This document shows, in pieces, positions 6,767 through 13,054 of a stretch of DNA of 41,112 nt. The translations under genes and the position numbers were made by a program. Origin of the DNA: a virus; the IMG/VR virus record IMGVR_UViG_3300021485_000002, positions 1 through 41,112 of that record. One strand, 5' to 3'. How positions within the stretch are numbered: position 1 is the first letter of the stretch; each line of letters opens with the position of its first letter. The notes under the pieces were generated by a model. That model made no database searches and was not told where the DNA came from. It saw nothing but the letters and a program-made list of their open reading frames with translations.

Positions 6767-7135
6767 ATGAACATTAAACCAATCAAAACTGACAAAGATT
6801 ATCGCGCCGCGTTGGCGCGTATTGGTGAGATTTTCGAGGCGGAACCCGACACGCCAGAGGGTGATGAGTTGGACGTTTTAGCGACGTTGGTCGAGGCGTA
6901 CGAGGAGGTAAATTATCCCATTGCGCCCCCTCATCCTGTTGAAGCGATTAAGTTTCGCATGGAGCAACAAGGATTGGAGCGAAAGGATATGATCAAATAT
7001 TTGGGCTCTAGTAGCCGCGTTTCGGAAGTCTTAAAGCTTAAGCGTGGGTTAACTATGGATATGGTGCGTAAGTTACACGCCGGCCTGAGAATTCCACTTG
7101 AAAGCCTTGTGTCAGAATATCAATTAATTAAGTAA
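6767..7135 (+). CDS. higA: HigA-family antitoxin, XRE-type regulator
   Basis: 122-residue antitoxin. The N-terminal half (MNIKPIKTDKDYRAALARI, then an acidic stretch with DTPEGDELDVL at 28-38) is the hallmark of the HigA / COG5499 group. Residues 58-112 form an XRE helix-turn-helix (KFRMEQQGLERKDMIKYLG, SSSRVSEVL). It should bind HigB and neutralise it, and repress the promoter at 6406-6439. It is cotranscribed with higB. A short hairpin (AAGGG/CCCTT, 7134-7149) at the stop may end the unit. Confidence 0.88.
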   Translation: MNIKPIKTDKDYRAALARIGEIFEAEPDTPEGDELDVLATLVEAYEEVNYPIAPPHPVEAIKFRMEQQGLERKDMIKYLGSSSRVSEVLKLKRGLTMDMVRKLHAGLRIPLESLVSEYQLIK

Positions 7136-7175
7136 GGGGAAACGCCCTTTCATCAACACATAACATCTAGTATCA

Positions 7176-7192
7176 ACCGTATTTGATACGGT
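7176..7192. promoter_or_regulatory. Palindromic operator-like site before the 7217 cluster
   Basis: ACCGTAT-TTG-ATACGGT, a perfect 7-bp dyad, 25 bases before the 7217 gene. It overlaps a second inverted repeat (GTATCA 7170-7175 / TGATAC 7184-7189). A dimeric regulator could bind here to control the small-gene cluster 7217-8608. Confidence 0.5.
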
Positions 7193-7216
7193 CACAACAT
7201 ATAGGAATTAATAACA

Positions 7217-7600
7217 ATGGAACATTATCAACACCTTATTTTGAAAGGCTTAATCAATGGTGGCGGCAGCTCTAGTGAAACGTATGTTTACCAGTTATTA
7301 ACTGGTAATGTTTCTGATCAAAGTGGCTCGGTTTCTCGCATGTGGGGATATTTAGATAACCCACTAAAAGAAATGTTAATAGAGATCTTTTCTGATGTTT
7401 GCTCGCTAGATTTGACCAATAAAACAGACCGTCAAATCGTACCTTTCTTGATTGATTACATGGCGGAAAAATCAGGTCGAAGTGAGTTCTTTAAAGTGAA
7501 TGATCGCCGCGAAATTGAACGTATGAGTGATGACGAATACGAAAACGGAATCAATGAGCTAATTCGAGCGAAAAAAGTTCAGTTGTTAGATCGCGAGTAA
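7217..7600 (+). CDS. Hypothetical protein, 127 aa
   Basis: 127-residue acidic protein. An N-terminal helix and GGGSSS linker (residues 15-20) come before a helical middle (LKEMLIEIFSDVC) and a strongly charged C-terminus with DDEYENG. No metal, nucleotide or membrane motif is visible. It begins the 7217-8608 block of four small genes, which is AT-richer than the backbone and poor in GCCGG words. AGGAAT lies about 10 bases before the ATG. I do not recognise it. Confidence 0.65.
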   Translation: MEHYQHLILKGLINGGGSSSETYVYQLLTGNVSDQSGSVSRMWGYLDNPLKEMLIEIFSDVCSLDLTNKTDRQIVPFLIDYMAEKSGRSEFFKVNDRREIERMSDDEYENGINELIRAKKVQLLDRE

Positions 7601-7643
7601 GCGAGCAAAGCGCCATTTCTTAAACTACTAAAAAATGGAAAGA

Positions 7644-7676
7644 CCAAGGCGGCAGCGTCCAAACTTCCCGCCTTGG
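7644..7676. other. Long-stem intergenic hairpin (9 bp)
   Basis: CCAAGGCGG, a 15-base loop, then CCGCCTTGG: a perfect stem between the 7217 and 7747 genes. It has no T run. It is one of several GC-rich hairpins separating the genes of this cluster (8169, 8624, 8738), so an RNA-stability or attenuation role is possible. Confidence 0.5.
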
Positions 7677-7746
7677 GCTGACAGAACGAATGAGGTTCAA
7701 ACTGTCAGCACATGTATTAAATCAAATAATGAATGAGGATAAAACA

Positions 7747-8160
7747 ATGGCTAAACAATGGTGCTATAGCTTTGACAATGAAAACTATTCAAACGGTACT
7801 TTCAAAACTAAAAAGGCCGCACTAGAAGATGCTCAAAAAGAAGGTGTCGCTAGAAATCAAGAGGAAGAGAATAACAACATAAAGTTCATATACGTTTCGG
7901 AATGTGAGGTTCCGCAGAATGAGCAAATGTTTCCAGATGCAGAAGTCATCATTGAACACATGGCTTGTCAGGCTGAGGATATTGGTCGAGATTACGCCAA
8001 TGGTTATCCTGATGTTACCCAAGAACAAGAAGATGACCTTAACCACCAATTGCATGAGCTTCTGAATAACTGGTGTAAAAAGTGTGATGTATCACCATCA
8101 TTCTTCACAGTTCTAGAGTCAAGAAAATATGACTTAAATACTTTGAAGCTAGTTAAGTAG
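7747..8160 (+). CDS. Hypothetical protein, 137 aa
   Basis: 137-residue acidic protein starting at the ATG of MAKQWCYSFDN, with GAGGAT 6 bases upstream; a longer in-frame start at 7690 would run into the hairpin region and is not favoured. Residues 1-50 look like a small beta-rich domain with a YVSECEVP strand. The remainder is helical and acidic, with NWCKKCD (CxxC) near 110 that could bind metal. Family not recognised. Second gene of the 7217-8608 block. Confidence 0.65.
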   Translation: MAKQWCYSFDNENYSNGTFKTKKAALEDAQKEGVARNQEEENNNIKFIYVSECEVPQNEQMFPDAEVIIEHMACQAEDIGRDYANGYPDVTQEQEDDLNHQLHELLNNWCKKCDVSPSFFTVLESRKYDLNTLKLVK

Positions 8161-8168
8161 TATTACTC

Positions 8169-8193
8169 GATGCGCTCCGATTTGTAGCGCATC
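8169..8193. other. Intergenic hairpin (8 bp)
   Basis: GATGCGCT, a 9-base loop, then AGCGCATC: a perfect stem between the 7747 and 8226 genes, followed by CGGTAAAG rather than T. It belongs to the series of hairpins punctuating this cluster. Confidence 0.45.
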
Positions 8194-8225
8194 CGGTAAA
8201 GTTTCTTACTCAAGGGGAAAAGGTA

Positions 8226-8396
8226 ATGGGTAACGCTATTTTACACGCAGTGCTCAACGGTGTTGAAAACACTACTGATTTAGGTGTTCCTCAACAGGAA
8301 TTTGAAGCAATGAGTGCTATCGAACAGCAACAACTTATCGGCGAATACTTAGCTGATGTCGTTGAAATTTTCGTCAAAGAAGAACAACCAGAGTAA
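8226..8396 (+). CDS. Small hypothetical acidic protein, 56 aa
   Basis: 56-residue acidic protein with AAGG 4-7 bases before the ATG. It is mostly helical: an N-terminal hydrophobic helix (NAILHAVLNGV), a Gln/Glu-rich middle and the helix IGEYLADVVEIFVKEE. Small size, acidity and clustering resemble phage inhibitor or anti-defence proteins, but that is only an analogy. The stop lies 14 bases before the next ATG. Confidence 0.55.
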   Translation: MGNAILHAVLNGVENTTDLGVPQQEFEAMSAIEQQQLIGEYLADVVEIFVKEEQPE

Positions 8397-8410
8397 GCGG
8401 GGGAAAGTTA

Positions 8411-8608
8411 ATGGAATATGATTATAAGAAAATGCTGATCATGCACCTAGCAGCCGTTCATCAATCTGATGGTCGTAATTTTATTGATGATACTCCGATG
8501 TTTGGAGCGACACCAAAAGAAGTTAAAGAGTTGGAAAAGTTAGCCGATGATGCTGAGCGAATGAGAAGAGGGTTGGCCGGTTTACCCTTCATTGGAAACG
8601 ACAATTAA
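8411..8608 (+). CDS. Small hypothetical protein, 65 aa
   Basis: 65-residue protein, last of the 7217-8608 block, with GGGGAAAG before its ATG. Residues 1-20 are a helix, 20-35 a loop with DDTPMFG, and 36-55 a charged helix (KEVKELEKLADDAERMRRG). Unrecognised. The close spacing to the 56-aa gene suggests joint translation. Confidence 0.6.
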   Translation: MEYDYKKMLIMHLAAVHQSDGRNFIDDTPMFGATPKEVKELEKLADDAERMRRGLAGLPFIGNDN

Positions 8609-8976
8609 AGATAAACTTGATCTTTTGGCGGTTTCGATGCAAATCGACCGCCAAATCATACCGATATATTTTACGCTCAAACTTTCGCCTTTTTGAAACA
8701 AACTTACAACATCAAAAAGCGCACCTCGATCAGAACTAAACCGTCACTTTTGACGGTTTGACAATTTCAATCCGTCAGAACTGGCGAAACTTGGCCTAAA
8801 ATCACCTATTTAACATATAGCGCATAATCCGCCCTGCGATTCCTCGCCTCTTTCTTTATTTCCTCATAATGCCGTGTTAGCGGTTTTTGCCCTCATGTTT
8901 TGAATCATCAATTTTGTTTTTGGGTTTTAATTTGTGTAAAGTGAATCAAATAGTATTCATTATTTGGTTTTTCGTT
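8609..8976. other. Intergenic region with two strong hairpins
   Basis: About 370 bases without a credible gene. It holds two hairpins, 8624-8655 (TTTGGCGGT / ACCGCCAAA, with an inner CGAT/ATCG pairing) and 8738-8759 (AAACCGTCA-CTTT-TGACGGTTT, a perfect 9-bp stem). Neither has a full T run, but the first directly follows the last gene of the block and may end its transcript. An operator dyad at 8941-8960 precedes the next gene. The middle could encode a small RNA; nothing more can be supported. Confidence 0.45.
8941..8960. promoter_or_regulatory. Phage operator dyad (12 of 14 positions)
   Basis: GTGAATC-N6-TATTCAT, 16 bases before the ATG of the 8977 gene. It is the same 7-6-7 architecture as the perfect copy at 20695-20714. 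It would let the phage repressor shut the 8977-10777 operon during lysogeny. Confidence 0.65.
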
Positions 8977-9372
8977 ATGAGCATTCAAGATTTAATTCAT
9001 ATTCAAGAGACATCAAGCATTGAGAGCCCTTGCTTTGCCTATGGAATGGCAACCGGCGAGGGCTTCTTTTTTTACGATGACCGCACCAAAGAGCAAATTA
9101 CCTTTGGAATTCAGATCGGCGACGGCTCGCGTTTTGGCTATCGCGTGGACGTGAGAAGTTTATTGATTGGTCAAAAAGAGATAAGCGAAATCCAACAAGC
9201 CACAACCAAGCTTTACGAGGACGAAAAAGGCACCTCGATCACTCAGAACGTCGAAGCGCTTCGATTGGCTAAAAGTAACGTGACGTCGTCACTTCTAGCG
9301 GCTCATGCATTAAATGGAAACCGCCCAATCGGTGAGATTGTTAAGCCGGCGTTGGGTTTGTCTATTCAATAA
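8977..9372 (+). CDS. Hypothetical protein, 131 aa
   Basis: 131-residue protein starting at the ATG of MSIQDLIHI; longer upstream starts would run through the operator at 8941. A beta-rich N-terminal half (GMATGEGFFFYDDRTKEQITFGIQIGDG) precedes a helical half rich in Thr/Ala/Ser. No membrane or metal motif. First gene of a five-gene set (8977, 9392, 9596, 10054, 10358) of backbone-like composition. Family unknown. Confidence 0.65.
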   Translation: MSIQDLIHIQETSSIESPCFAYGMATGEGFFFYDDRTKEQITFGIQIGDGSRFGYRVDVRSLLIGQKEISEIQQATTKLYEDEKGTSITQNVEALRLAKSNVTSSLLAAHALNGNRPIGEIVKPALGLSIQ

Positions 9373-9391
9373 AATTTAAAAGGGGTGATTT

Positions 9392-9583
9392 GTGGGTTTT
9401 GTGGTTGTGGCGGGTAAATATGAAGACAACGAATTGAATTGTAAATATTCAAGTGAAGAGCATACAACGCTCGACGCGGCAATTGAGGATTACGACCGTG
9501 TGAGCTCTTATCCTTGGTCTTACATTGAGTACAAAGGCCGAATTCTAGAGTTGTGGGCTAAAGGTAACAGCCCGTTTAATTAA
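9392..9583 (+). CDS. Small hypothetical protein, 63 aa
   Basis: 63-residue acidic protein with a GTG start behind AGGGGTGATTT. Aromatic-rich, with alternating strand/helix segments (GFVVVAGKYEDN, LDAAIEDYDRVSSYPW, SYIEYKGRILELW), suggesting a compact alpha/beta fold. Its stop is 12 bases before the next ATG. Unrecognised. Confidence 0.6.
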   Translation: MGFVVVAGKYEDNELNCKYSSEEHTTLDAAIEDYDRVSSYPWSYIEYKGRILELWAKGNSPFN

Positions 9584-9595
9584 TCGGAGATAGCG

Positions 9596-10042
9596 ATGAA
9601 AGTTTTTTATACGTTGGGCGAATTGAAAAAGGCACTTGATGAGCTTGAAAACCAAGGTTTACCGGCTGATACGAAAATTTATTGTACCGGCGAAAATGGT
9701 TTGAAAGTGATGGTTGAAAACGACCGTTTACTTTTTGATGTAGAGGATTTTGAACCCTCACCAAGCGAAATGAACGTCATGTTTTATACGACCTCCGACG
9801 GCGACCCGTGGGGGTTGTTTGTTCATGGTCATGTCGATAAATCGGCGGCTCTTGAAGCTATTAATCGTGAGGCGGAAAAACAGGGCTTTGAGTCAATTTC
9901 TATTGATAGTGTTCAGCATACTTTTGGCGTGCGTGACTTTAATTCACCAAGCGACTTTAATTTTCATCTCGTAACGCAGTCGTCGGGCGCCGCCCTGCCT
10001 ATTACGTATGTTGATGGTGATGAATTGGAATATAAAAAGTAA
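9596..10042 (+). CDS. Hypothetical protein, 148 aa
   Basis: 148-residue acidic protein with GGAGATAGCG before the ATG. The first half (FYTLGELKKALDELENQGLP, DTKIYCTGENG) resembles small phage proteins that begin with a helix followed by a beta meander. The second half has GVRDFNSPSDFNFHLVT. No catalytic motif is seen. It lies in the 8977-10777 operon, with 11 bases to the next gene. Confidence 0.65.
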   Translation: MKVFYTLGELKKALDELENQGLPADTKIYCTGENGLKVMVENDRLLFDVEDFEPSPSEMNVMFYTTSDGDPWGLFVHGHVDKSAALEAINREAEKQGFESISIDSVQHTFGVRDFNSPSDFNFHLVTQSSGAALPITYVDGDELEYKK

Positions 10043-10053
10043 CAGGTGTCCGC

Positions 10054-10365
10054 ATGAGTAAATCAATTGCTTTCGGTGGGCGCTTTGGTGCGGCGAAAAT
10101 TCAGTGTGTTGTGCGTAATGTGGGGTATTTGATGAAGAATGGCCGCTACAGTGGCGAGTCAATCCACGCCGGCACCACGGAGCAAATCGAAGATTATATG
10201 AGCCGGCTTTCTCCGGCTCTTTCGGCCAATGGTTTTAAAGTGGAGAGCTTGCAAAGTCGTGAGCTTTCCAAGGATGAAATTAAGGCGTATCGAGATTGCG
10301 GCACTGAACCAAGTCAGCAACATTTTGCCGTGAGTCTAGCAGTAACGAGGGCGCCGAATGAGTGA
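10054..10365 (+). CDS. Hypothetical protein, 103 aa
   Basis: 103-residue protein. It begins SIAFGGRFGAAKIQCVVRNVGYLMKNGRYSG, which looks like an alpha/beta unit with basic residues, and continues with a helix containing TEQIEDYMSRLSPAL. It overlaps the following membrane-protein gene by 8 bases, so the two are probably translationally coupled. Unrecognised. Confidence 0.6.
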   Translation: MSKSIAFGGRFGAAKIQCVVRNVGYLMKNGRYSGESIHAGTTEQIEDYMSRLSPALSANGFKVESLQSRELSKDEIKAYRDCGTEPSQQHFAVSLAVTRAPNE

Positions 10366-10777
10366 TAAAACTGTCGCCGATCATGTTCATGTGACGAATG
10401 AGTATGATCACGAAAGGGCGTACGATTCAGGCAAACAAAATGCGTACAATCACGCCTCTTATAGCGCGTGGTTTGCTATCCGTTTGAGCGCTCGAATTTT
10501 GCAGCTGTTGGGCTTTATTTTGGGGCTCTTGGTGGCGGCGGGATTGATTAAACACTTTGGCCGCAATGATTGGCTAGACGGTGCGGTGTTTTTCTCCGTC
10601 GTCGGCTTGTTGTCGTGGTGGCGTGTATCTGTAAACTCCGCGGAGGTGATACAGGCCACGATTAATCATGATCAGCCTTTTAAAATGCTGCTAGATAGCC
10701 GGCTTCGATTTTACTCTCACGTTTGCCGTCTTGCGCTGCTTTTAATGGGTATCTGTTTAATAACTGATGTGTTTTAG
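10358..10777 (+). CDS. Hypothetical inner-membrane protein, 139 aa
   Basis: 139-residue protein with a polar, His/Tyr-rich N-terminus (residues 1-35) and three hydrophobic segments (about 45-66, 72-88 and 117-137). Two or three membrane spans are likely. It could be a superinfection-exclusion or membrane-sensing protein, as many lysogeny-expressed small phage membrane proteins are, but the sequence alone does not show this. Last gene of its operon, closed by the terminator at 10794. Confidence 0.65.
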   Translation: MSDKTVADHVHVTNEYDHERAYDSGKQNAYNHASYSAWFAIRLSARILQLLGFILGLLVAAGLIKHFGRNDWLDGAVFFSVVGLLSWWRVSVNSAEVIQATINHDQPFKMLLDSRLRFYSHVCRLALLLMGICLITDVF

Positions 10778-10793
10778 GTCGGTTTCCGACGTT

Positions 10794-10825
10794 AAAGAGC
10801 CTTATTTTAAAGGGCTCTTTTTTTT
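10794..10825 (+). terminator. Rho-independent terminator
   Basis: AAAGAGCC, an 11-base loop, then GGCTCTTT running into eight T. It ends the 8977-10777 operon, 16 bases after its last stop. A small GTCGG-TTT-CCGAC hairpin precedes it. Confidence 0.85.
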
Positions 10826-10865
10826 GTTTTAATCAATGTAATTACCAAGTGGCCGGAGTGGGCTT

Positions 10866-11216
10866 GTGAGCAAAACAGTAGAGCAGCATATTAATAATGC
10901 GCGTCACGATATGGAAAAAGTCGTTTGCCCTGAGATAAAAAAGCGAGGCTTAAAAGAAGTGATTTCGCCGGTGTTTGACGATGAGAAAGAGGCGGTAATG
11001 GTGGCGCTAGTCTGCAAAAATTATATTGAGGCGCTAGGCTTTCAAACGAAACCGGCGCGCTATTCAAAAGCTAATGGTGGGGTTAAATTTGGCTTTGTGG
11101 CCTACAGCGAAAAGCACCTAAAAAGGGCGGCGACGATTAAGCACTGGCAGCGTAAATTGACGGTGTTCTTGCAGTGGTTTTGTGTTGGTTTGGTGGTGTG
11201 GTTTTTGTTTCGCTAA
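10866..11216 (+). CDS. Hypothetical protein with C-terminal membrane anchor, 116 aa
   Basis: 116-residue protein with a GTG start behind GGAGTGGGCTT. The soluble N-terminal 90 residues are helical and basic (SKTVEQHINNARHDMEKVV; LVCKNYIEALGFQTKPARYS). Residues 96-115 are a single hydrophobic span (LTVFLQWFCVGLVVWFLF), so the protein is probably tail-anchored with its domain in the cytoplasm. It is separately transcribed, between two terminators (10794 and 11251). Unrecognised. Confidence 0.6.
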   Translation: MSKTVEQHINNARHDMEKVVCPEIKKRGLKEVISPVFDDEKEAVMVALVCKNYIEALGFQTKPARYSKANGGVKFGFVAYSEKHLKRAATIKHWQRKLTVFLQWFCVGLVVWFLFR

Positions 11217-11250
11217 TCTTTGTTTTTTTGAGCAAAAATAGACAAAAAAA

Positions 11251-11277
11251 AGCGCACTATTAAAAATGCGCTCTTTT
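11251..11277. terminator. Bidirectional terminator
   Basis: AGCGCA and TGCGCT pair around a 10-base loop, with A runs to the left and T runs to the right. It closes the 10866 gene from the left and the leftward 12428-11349 operon from the right. Confidence 0.65.
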
Positions 11278-11348
11278 ATTTTTCTTTTATAACAATGACT
11301 TATCTCATGCTGTCATCGAGATAAACCAGGGGAAAAACCGGATAGTTT

Positions 11349-11731
11349 CTATCGCTTATATTGGGCGATTTCCCGTCCGTTTTTGTCACTAATGATAAGC
11401 TCTATTGGTCGGCCAAAATGCCGGTGAATAAGCTCGGCGAATTCATTAAATTGATACCTGTTAAGCTCACTCGCAAAGCGAAATCGTTTTGCTATTGGCG
11501 CAACTTTTTTGACACTTCTATCGCCTCTTGGGCGGTCATGGGCGCGTAATTAATGGTTTGCTTTTCCTCGCGGCTAAAGTGGAGCTCGTTGATATCAACT
11601 TTTTGCATGATCAAGGTGTAGGCTTTTAATAGCTCCTCGATGGCGTGTTCAAGGTTGCCATTTGCACCGGCAAGCGCCATTGATACGTTTTTTAATTTAT
11701 CCAGTCGTGCGGTGGCTTGGTCAAGGCTCAT
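11349..11731 (-). CDS. Hypothetical protein with predicted -1 frameshift extension (79 aa, or about 127 aa when shifted)
   Basis: The zero frame runs 11731 to 11492 (79 aa, helical: SLDQATARLDKLKNV...). Its start overlaps the upstream stop in ATGA behind GGAGGG. Its last codons are TCA AAA AAG TTG CGC CAA TAG, containing the heptamer A-AAA-AAG, the same slippery sequence as E. coli dnaX. The -1 frame after it has no usable start codon, yet stays open to 11349 and reads like protein (VAPIAKRFRFASELNRY..., FGRPIELIISDKNG). A GAGG lies about 14 bases upstream of the slip site, and a weak hairpin (GCAAA/UUUGC) can form downstream. Either ribosomes shift here, or one A has been lost from a seven-A run, in nature or in assembly. 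Function unknown. Confidence 0.55.
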
Positions 11732-11958
11732 TGCTTGCCCTCCTTGGGTGGGGTTGATTTGCGAAAAAGCGGCATTGTGTCGGCGCATTCTGCATTATAA
11801 AAGCGGACGGAATCCGCCGTTACTAATGTGAGACTCCGCGCTTGTGGGTGGGGTAACTTGGTTTCACTGATCGCGACGTCGTTTAGTTGTGCCGGCGGTG
11901 ATGTGGGATAAAAGCCGTTCTTTGCCATTGTCTCAATGATGTGTTTGGAGGCTTGCAT
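11728..11958 (-). CDS. Hypothetical protein, 76 aa
   Basis: 76-residue protein, middle gene of the leftward three-gene operon. It overlaps both neighbours (TAATG with the upstream gene, ATGA with the downstream one), a sign of translational coupling. Residues 1-12 form a helix; the rest is Pro/Ser/Thr-rich with a VTADSVRFYNAECAD stretch. No motif recognised. Confidence 0.6.
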   Translation of the reverse strand: MQASKHIIETMAKNGFYPTSPPAQLNDVAISETKLPHPQARSLTLVTADSVRFYNAECADTMPLFRKSTPPKEGKQ

Positions 11959-12428
11959 TAGGCGCCCCCCATTAAAGCAAATGCACTTGAAAAAGTGCGC
12001 GGTTTCTCTGTGTTTATCTCACCCTCTAGGCCGTTGAATCGGTATTGGTGGCTGTTGTTTTCGTGCTCTTTTCGCGAGAATGAATAGCCGTCTTTCTCTA
12101 AGAGTAAAATGATCTCATTGGCTCGTGTGCGCTTTATTTTGCAAGCTTTGGCGACGTCTTCGAGTGAGTAATAATTGTCTAAGTCTTTTTTGAAAAACTC
12201 TTTCACTAACTGGATTTTTGATTTGGTTTCTTTGACAGGGACTAAGTAAAAGTTAGCGCCAAGCTCTTTTTTTGTCTTTCGGATTAGATTGCCCACGGTG
12301 AGCTCGGAAGTATTAAACTTTTGGGCAATCTTCTTTTGGGTTTCTTCGGGGTGGTAACGCGCAAACTCAATGATAGCCTTGATGGTTTCGCGTGGTAAGG
12401 GTTTGTTTCTGGCCTGTTGATTGGACAT
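11958..12428 (-). CDS. Putative DNA-binding regulator with two helix-turn-helix segments, 156 aa
   Basis: 156-residue basic protein from the ATG of MSNQQARNK (GGAGCGG upstream); a longer frame to 12470 lacks a ribosome site. Residues 15-55 read as a helix-turn-helix (IIEFARYHPEETQKKIAQKF, TSELTVGNLIRKTKK). Residues 73-118 read as a winged helix (LVKEFFKKDLDNYYSLEDVAKAC, KRTRANEIILLLEKDGYSF). It is transcribed divergently from rep, with an operator dyad (12495) upstream. A role in controlling replication or the adjacent promoters is likely but inferred from position. Confidence 0.65.
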   Translation of the reverse strand: MSNQQARNKPLPRETIKAIIEFARYHPEETQKKIAQKFNTSELTVGNLIRKTKKELGANFYLVPVKETKSKIQLVKEFFKKDLDNYYSLEDVAKACKIKRTRANEIILLLEKDGYSFSRKEHENNSHQYRFNGLEGEINTEKPRTFSSAFALMGGA

Positions 12429-12494
12429 GGTTTCCGCTCCGGTTGTGTGGTGTTGCTTATAGGCTACCAATACACCGGCAATAAAATCAAATTA

Positions 12495-12514
12495 ATGAAT
12501 ATAATGTGATTCAT
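12495..12514. promoter_or_regulatory. Phage operator dyad (13 of 14 positions)
   Basis: ATGAATA-N6-GATTCAT, 67 bases upstream of the leftward regulator gene (start 12428) and on the rep side of it. A repressor bound here could control the leftward operon, the rep leader, or both. Confidence 0.7.
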
Positions 12515-12640
12515 ATAGTGCGACTTTGGTCTTATTGTTGGCCTTGATGGCTTTTTGAGCGTTTGAATTGAGTTGTGTTATAGATTTTGTACATGAAAAG
12601 GCGCGTTAAAATACGCCGGTTTCTTGATTTAATCAAATTT

Positions 12641-12660
12641 AAATATCACATTTGATTCAA
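12641..12660. promoter_or_regulatory. Weak operator dyad (10 of 14 positions)
   Basis: AAATATC-N6-GATTCAA with the same 7-6-7 spacing as the strong sites. It sits 127 bases from 12514, in the rep leader. The match is modest, so it may be a secondary site or chance. Confidence 0.35.
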
Positions 12661-12894
12661 AGCTTGATCGTAATCATATTTGCTCTTTAGGGGATTTTGG
12701 CGGTTTTCGTCAGTAAATATTGCAAAAATGTACTGTTTATCTTGTGTTAGCTCCGCAAGATATTAAAATAGGTCTTGTGGTGTTACGCCTTTCTTGAATG
12801 GGGCGTTGGAGAGATTGAGTTTATTTGATTGGGCGAAATTTCGAAACACAAGGCGGTTTGCTGTGGTGGCATCCGCCGCCAACTCATTTAGAAA

Positions 12895-12921
12895 AGGCTC
12901 GCAACGCGCGAGCCTTTTTTT
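12895..12921 (+). terminator. Strong rho-independent terminator in the rep leader
   Basis: AGGCTCGC, a 5-base loop, then GCGAGCCT and seven T. It lies 133 bases upstream of the rep start, inside the rep leader, with no gene ending just before it. It therefore either ends a small RNA or attenuates rep transcription. Confidence 0.85.
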
Positions 12922-13032
12922 ATGCCTGTTATTTGTAATTCCCCCCGCCGCCGGCCGATCCTTTTTTGCTTGATCCTTTTATTAGTTTTTTGTATTTTGA
13001 TCCTATATCGACGGATTAACCACCCGTTTTGA
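12922..13032 (+). CDS. Possible rep leader peptide, 36 aa, hydrophobic
   Basis: 36-codon frame starting directly after the terminator T run and ending 22 bases before the rep ATG. The encoded peptide is Arg-rich at first, then strongly hydrophobic (ILFCLILLLVFCILILY). Leader peptides whose translation opens the rep ribosome site are known in IncFII (tap) and IncI/IncB (repY) replicons, and rep itself lacks a clear ribosome site here, which fits. However, the leader ORF has no good Shine-Dalgarno sequence either. GATCCTT occurs three times in this stretch (12957, 12972, 12999). Confidence 0.3.
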   Translation: MPVICNSPRRRPILFCLILLLVFCILILYRRINHPF

Positions 13033-13054
13033 ATTCAAGACAATCAATCAAAAT

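Larger units (their letters stand above)
12429..13054. promoter_or_regulatory. Divergent control and leader region of the rep gene
   Basis: About 625 bases without a firm gene. It contains two operator dyads (12495 and 12641), a small perfect dyad TTGATT-T-AATCAA (12624-12636), a GGCGG/CCGCC pairing (about 12852-12877), a strong terminator (12895-12921) and a possible leader ORF. A long structured leader with an internal terminator ahead of a theta-type rep gene is where plasmids of the IncFII/IncI kind place antisense-RNA copy control. I cannot define an antisense promoter with confidence. Confidence 0.45.

Noticed and set aside
7600-7746. Integron cassette attC site in the 7600-7746 gap
   Set aside because: A long stem is present, but the conserved GTTRRRY and RYYYAAC core boxes of attC sites are not seen, and no integrase of that class is nearby.
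11361-11549. 62-codon + strand frame
   Set aside because: It lies antisense to the frameshift extension of the leftward gene, whose -1 frame looks more like protein; no ribosome site.
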